A stretch of 5,735 nucleotides of DNA from Oscillospiraceae bacterium. GTDB lineage: Bacteria > Bacillota > Clostridia > Oscillospirales > CAG-272. Position 1 is the first letter of the stretch. The number at the start of each line of letters is the position of its first letter. The stretch covers positions 1 to 5,735 of the forward strand of contig WREN01000163.1 of NCBI GenBank assembly GCA_009779295.1, in the 5' to 3' direction. This document shows positions 5,309 through 5,735 of the stretch, piece by piece. The notes beneath the pieces were generated by a model, which was not told the origin of the DNA, searched no databases, and saw only the letters and a list, made by a program, of their open reading frames with translations. The position numbers and the translations under genes are program-made.

Positions 5309-5360
5309 AAATAAACGTTCTACCGGAGGTAAACCGTTTTAACGGTCACGCTCTTGCTGT
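5265..5360 (-). ncRNA. Antisense RNA 2, predicted antitoxin of the type I module
   Basis: Predicted RNA of about 96 nt from the promoter at 5367-5395 to the terminator at 5265-5308. No reading frame with a ribosome binding site is present. It begins with GCAAGAGCGTG like the toxin mRNA, then forms a hairpin ACCGTT-AA-AACGGT (5333-5346 on the minus strand), then CCTCC (5325-5329) and GGTAGAACG (5316-5324). It overlaps the toxin 2 mRNA by about 44 nt at the 3' end. Its CCTCC and GTAGAA blocks are also complementary to the toxin ribosome binding site and the TTCTAC just upstream. Antitoxin function is inferred from layout. Confidence 0.7.
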
Positions 5361-5366
5361 ATTTTT

Positions 5367-5395
5367 ATTATAGCACATTTTCGCGGATTTGTCAA
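5367..5395 (-). promoter_or_regulatory. Promoter of antisense RNA 2
   Basis: On the minus strand TTGACA (5390-5395), a 17-bp spacer ending TGTGC, and TATAAT (5367-5372), with an extended -10 TG. It faces the toxin 2 promoter. The spacer matches that of the toxin 1 promoter at 12 of 17 positions by eye. Confidence 0.8.
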
Positions 5396-5414
5396 CAATA
5401 AAAACATAATTATC

Positions 5415-5443
5415 TTGACTTGACGGCAGTTTGGGATTATAAT
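5415..5443 (+). promoter_or_regulatory. Promoter of the GNAT acetyltransferase gene
   Basis: TTGACT (5415-5420), a 17-bp spacer and TATAAT (5438-5443). The predicted start is near 5450, so the leader is very short, roughly a dozen bases, and includes the GGTGAT part of the ribosome binding site. Confidence 0.65.
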
Positions 5444-5461
5444 ATTAAGAAGGTGATGATT

Positions 5462-5735
5462 ATGCAAATACAAATAAGGGAAAATTTATATATACGGTTG
5501 CAAACCATCGAAGACGCTCCGCAATTCTTCGCGGTAATCGATGAAAATCGGGCGGTGCTGAGAGAATGGCTGTTGTGGATTGATTCCATCGCTACCGTTG
5601 ACCAAGTGGAAACAACTATACACGAAGCGATCGAAAACGCCGAACGCGGTATAAGTTACCGGTTCAACATTTTTGCGAATGAACAAATCCTCGGAGTTGT
5701 TGAAGTGAAGAACATAAACAGATTCAGCGACAGCG
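5462..5735 (+). CDS. GNAT family N-acetyltransferase, RimJ/RimL-like, 3' end cut by the window
   Basis: The first 91 codons of a GNAT acetyltransferase, which transfers acetyl from acetyl-CoA to an amine, in this subfamily often a protein N terminus or a small molecule. The N-terminal pattern is that of the RimJ/RimL group: L-Y-I-R-L at 9-13, D-E-N-R at 27-30, L-R-E-W-L at 33-37 with W39, then the strand-forming F-N-I-F (68-71) and I-L-G-V-V-E (76-81), which normally precedes the CoA-binding part, here beyond the window. Relatives are usually 170-185 aa. The ATG at 5462 is chosen because AGAAGGTGAT sits at normal distance; an in-frame ATG at 5456 overlaps that site. It has its own promoter and is separated from module copy 2 by only a few tens of bases. 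The substrate cannot be told from this part. Confidence 0.85.
   Translation, partial: MQIQIRENLYIRLQTIEDAPQFFAVIDENRAVLREWLLWIDSIATVDQVETTIHEAIENAERGISYRFNIFANEQILGVVEVKNINRFSDS

Larger units (their letters stand above)
5086..5357 (+). repeat. Toxin/antisense module copy 2, 272-bp core with terminal inverted repeats
   Basis: The core starts GCAAGAGCG (5086-5094) and ends CGCTCTTGC (5349-5357). The ends match each other imperfectly over about 36 bp, including TTTCCTCC/ACCTCC and GGTAGAACG. It matches the core at 753-1023, inverted. Blocks conserved between copies are the ends, GGGTAGAACGAAA, GGAGATAATATGGTAACAT at the toxin start, and the terminator stem; the rest of the leader and the peptide middle have diverged, so this is not a recent duplication. 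Confidence 0.75.

Noticed and set aside
5486..5686. 66-aa minus-strand frame
   Set aside because: It is opposite the GNAT gene, whose protein pattern is clear, and has no start signals.

Overview
The window looks like a low-to-moderate GC Gram-positive chromosome, most likely an anaerobic member of the Clostridia. The evidence is near-consensus sigma-A promoters (TTGACA, 17-bp spacer, TATAAT), strong GGAGG-type ribosome binding sites, a membrane-anchored surface protein with a DUF5722-like (clostridial/gut-type) glycosidase-like core, and tiny 'putative holin-like toxin' genes typical of Firmicutes. This placement is inference; nothing in the window fixes the genus.

Layout, left to right: (i) thymidylate kinase (tmk) on the minus strand, running off the left edge just short of its expected end; (ii) a compact minus-strand type I toxin-antitoxin-like module (about 701-1060) coding a 30-aa hydrophobic peptide, with a convergent antisense RNA and a shared bidirectional terminator; (iii) a plus-strand pair of overlapping genes: a 1077-aa secreted, C-terminally membrane-anchored protein with a DUF5722-like core, then a sirtuin-type NAD-dependent protein deacylase; (iv) a second toxin/antisense module (about 5049-5395) in the opposite orientation, coding a 33-aa peptide; (v) the 5' part of a RimJ/RimL-type GNAT acetyltransferase, running off the right edge.

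The most interesting structure is the pair of toxin modules. Each is a 271-272 bp core bounded by terminal inverted repeats starting GCAAGAGCG. A strong, convergent extended -10 promoter sits just outside (three ends) or slightly further outside (one end) each repeat, and a bidirectional hairpin terminator lies where the two transcripts meet. Because the ends are inverted repeats, toxin mRNA and antisense RNA begin with nearly the same sequence, including a CCUCC (anti-Shine-Dalgarno) plus GGUAGAAC block. In both toxin mRNAs this block can fold onto the toxin ribosome binding site through two nested stems. The antisense RNA carries the same block and could pair with that site in trans, besides pairing with the toxin mRNA 3' end through the terminator overlap. 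The two modules point outward and flank the surface protein-sirtuin operon.

The second notable point is that the DUF5722-like core has a Gly-Ser-Lys where I expect Gly-Asn-Glu, so the surface protein may be a non-catalytic, sugar-binding relative of clan A glycosidases.
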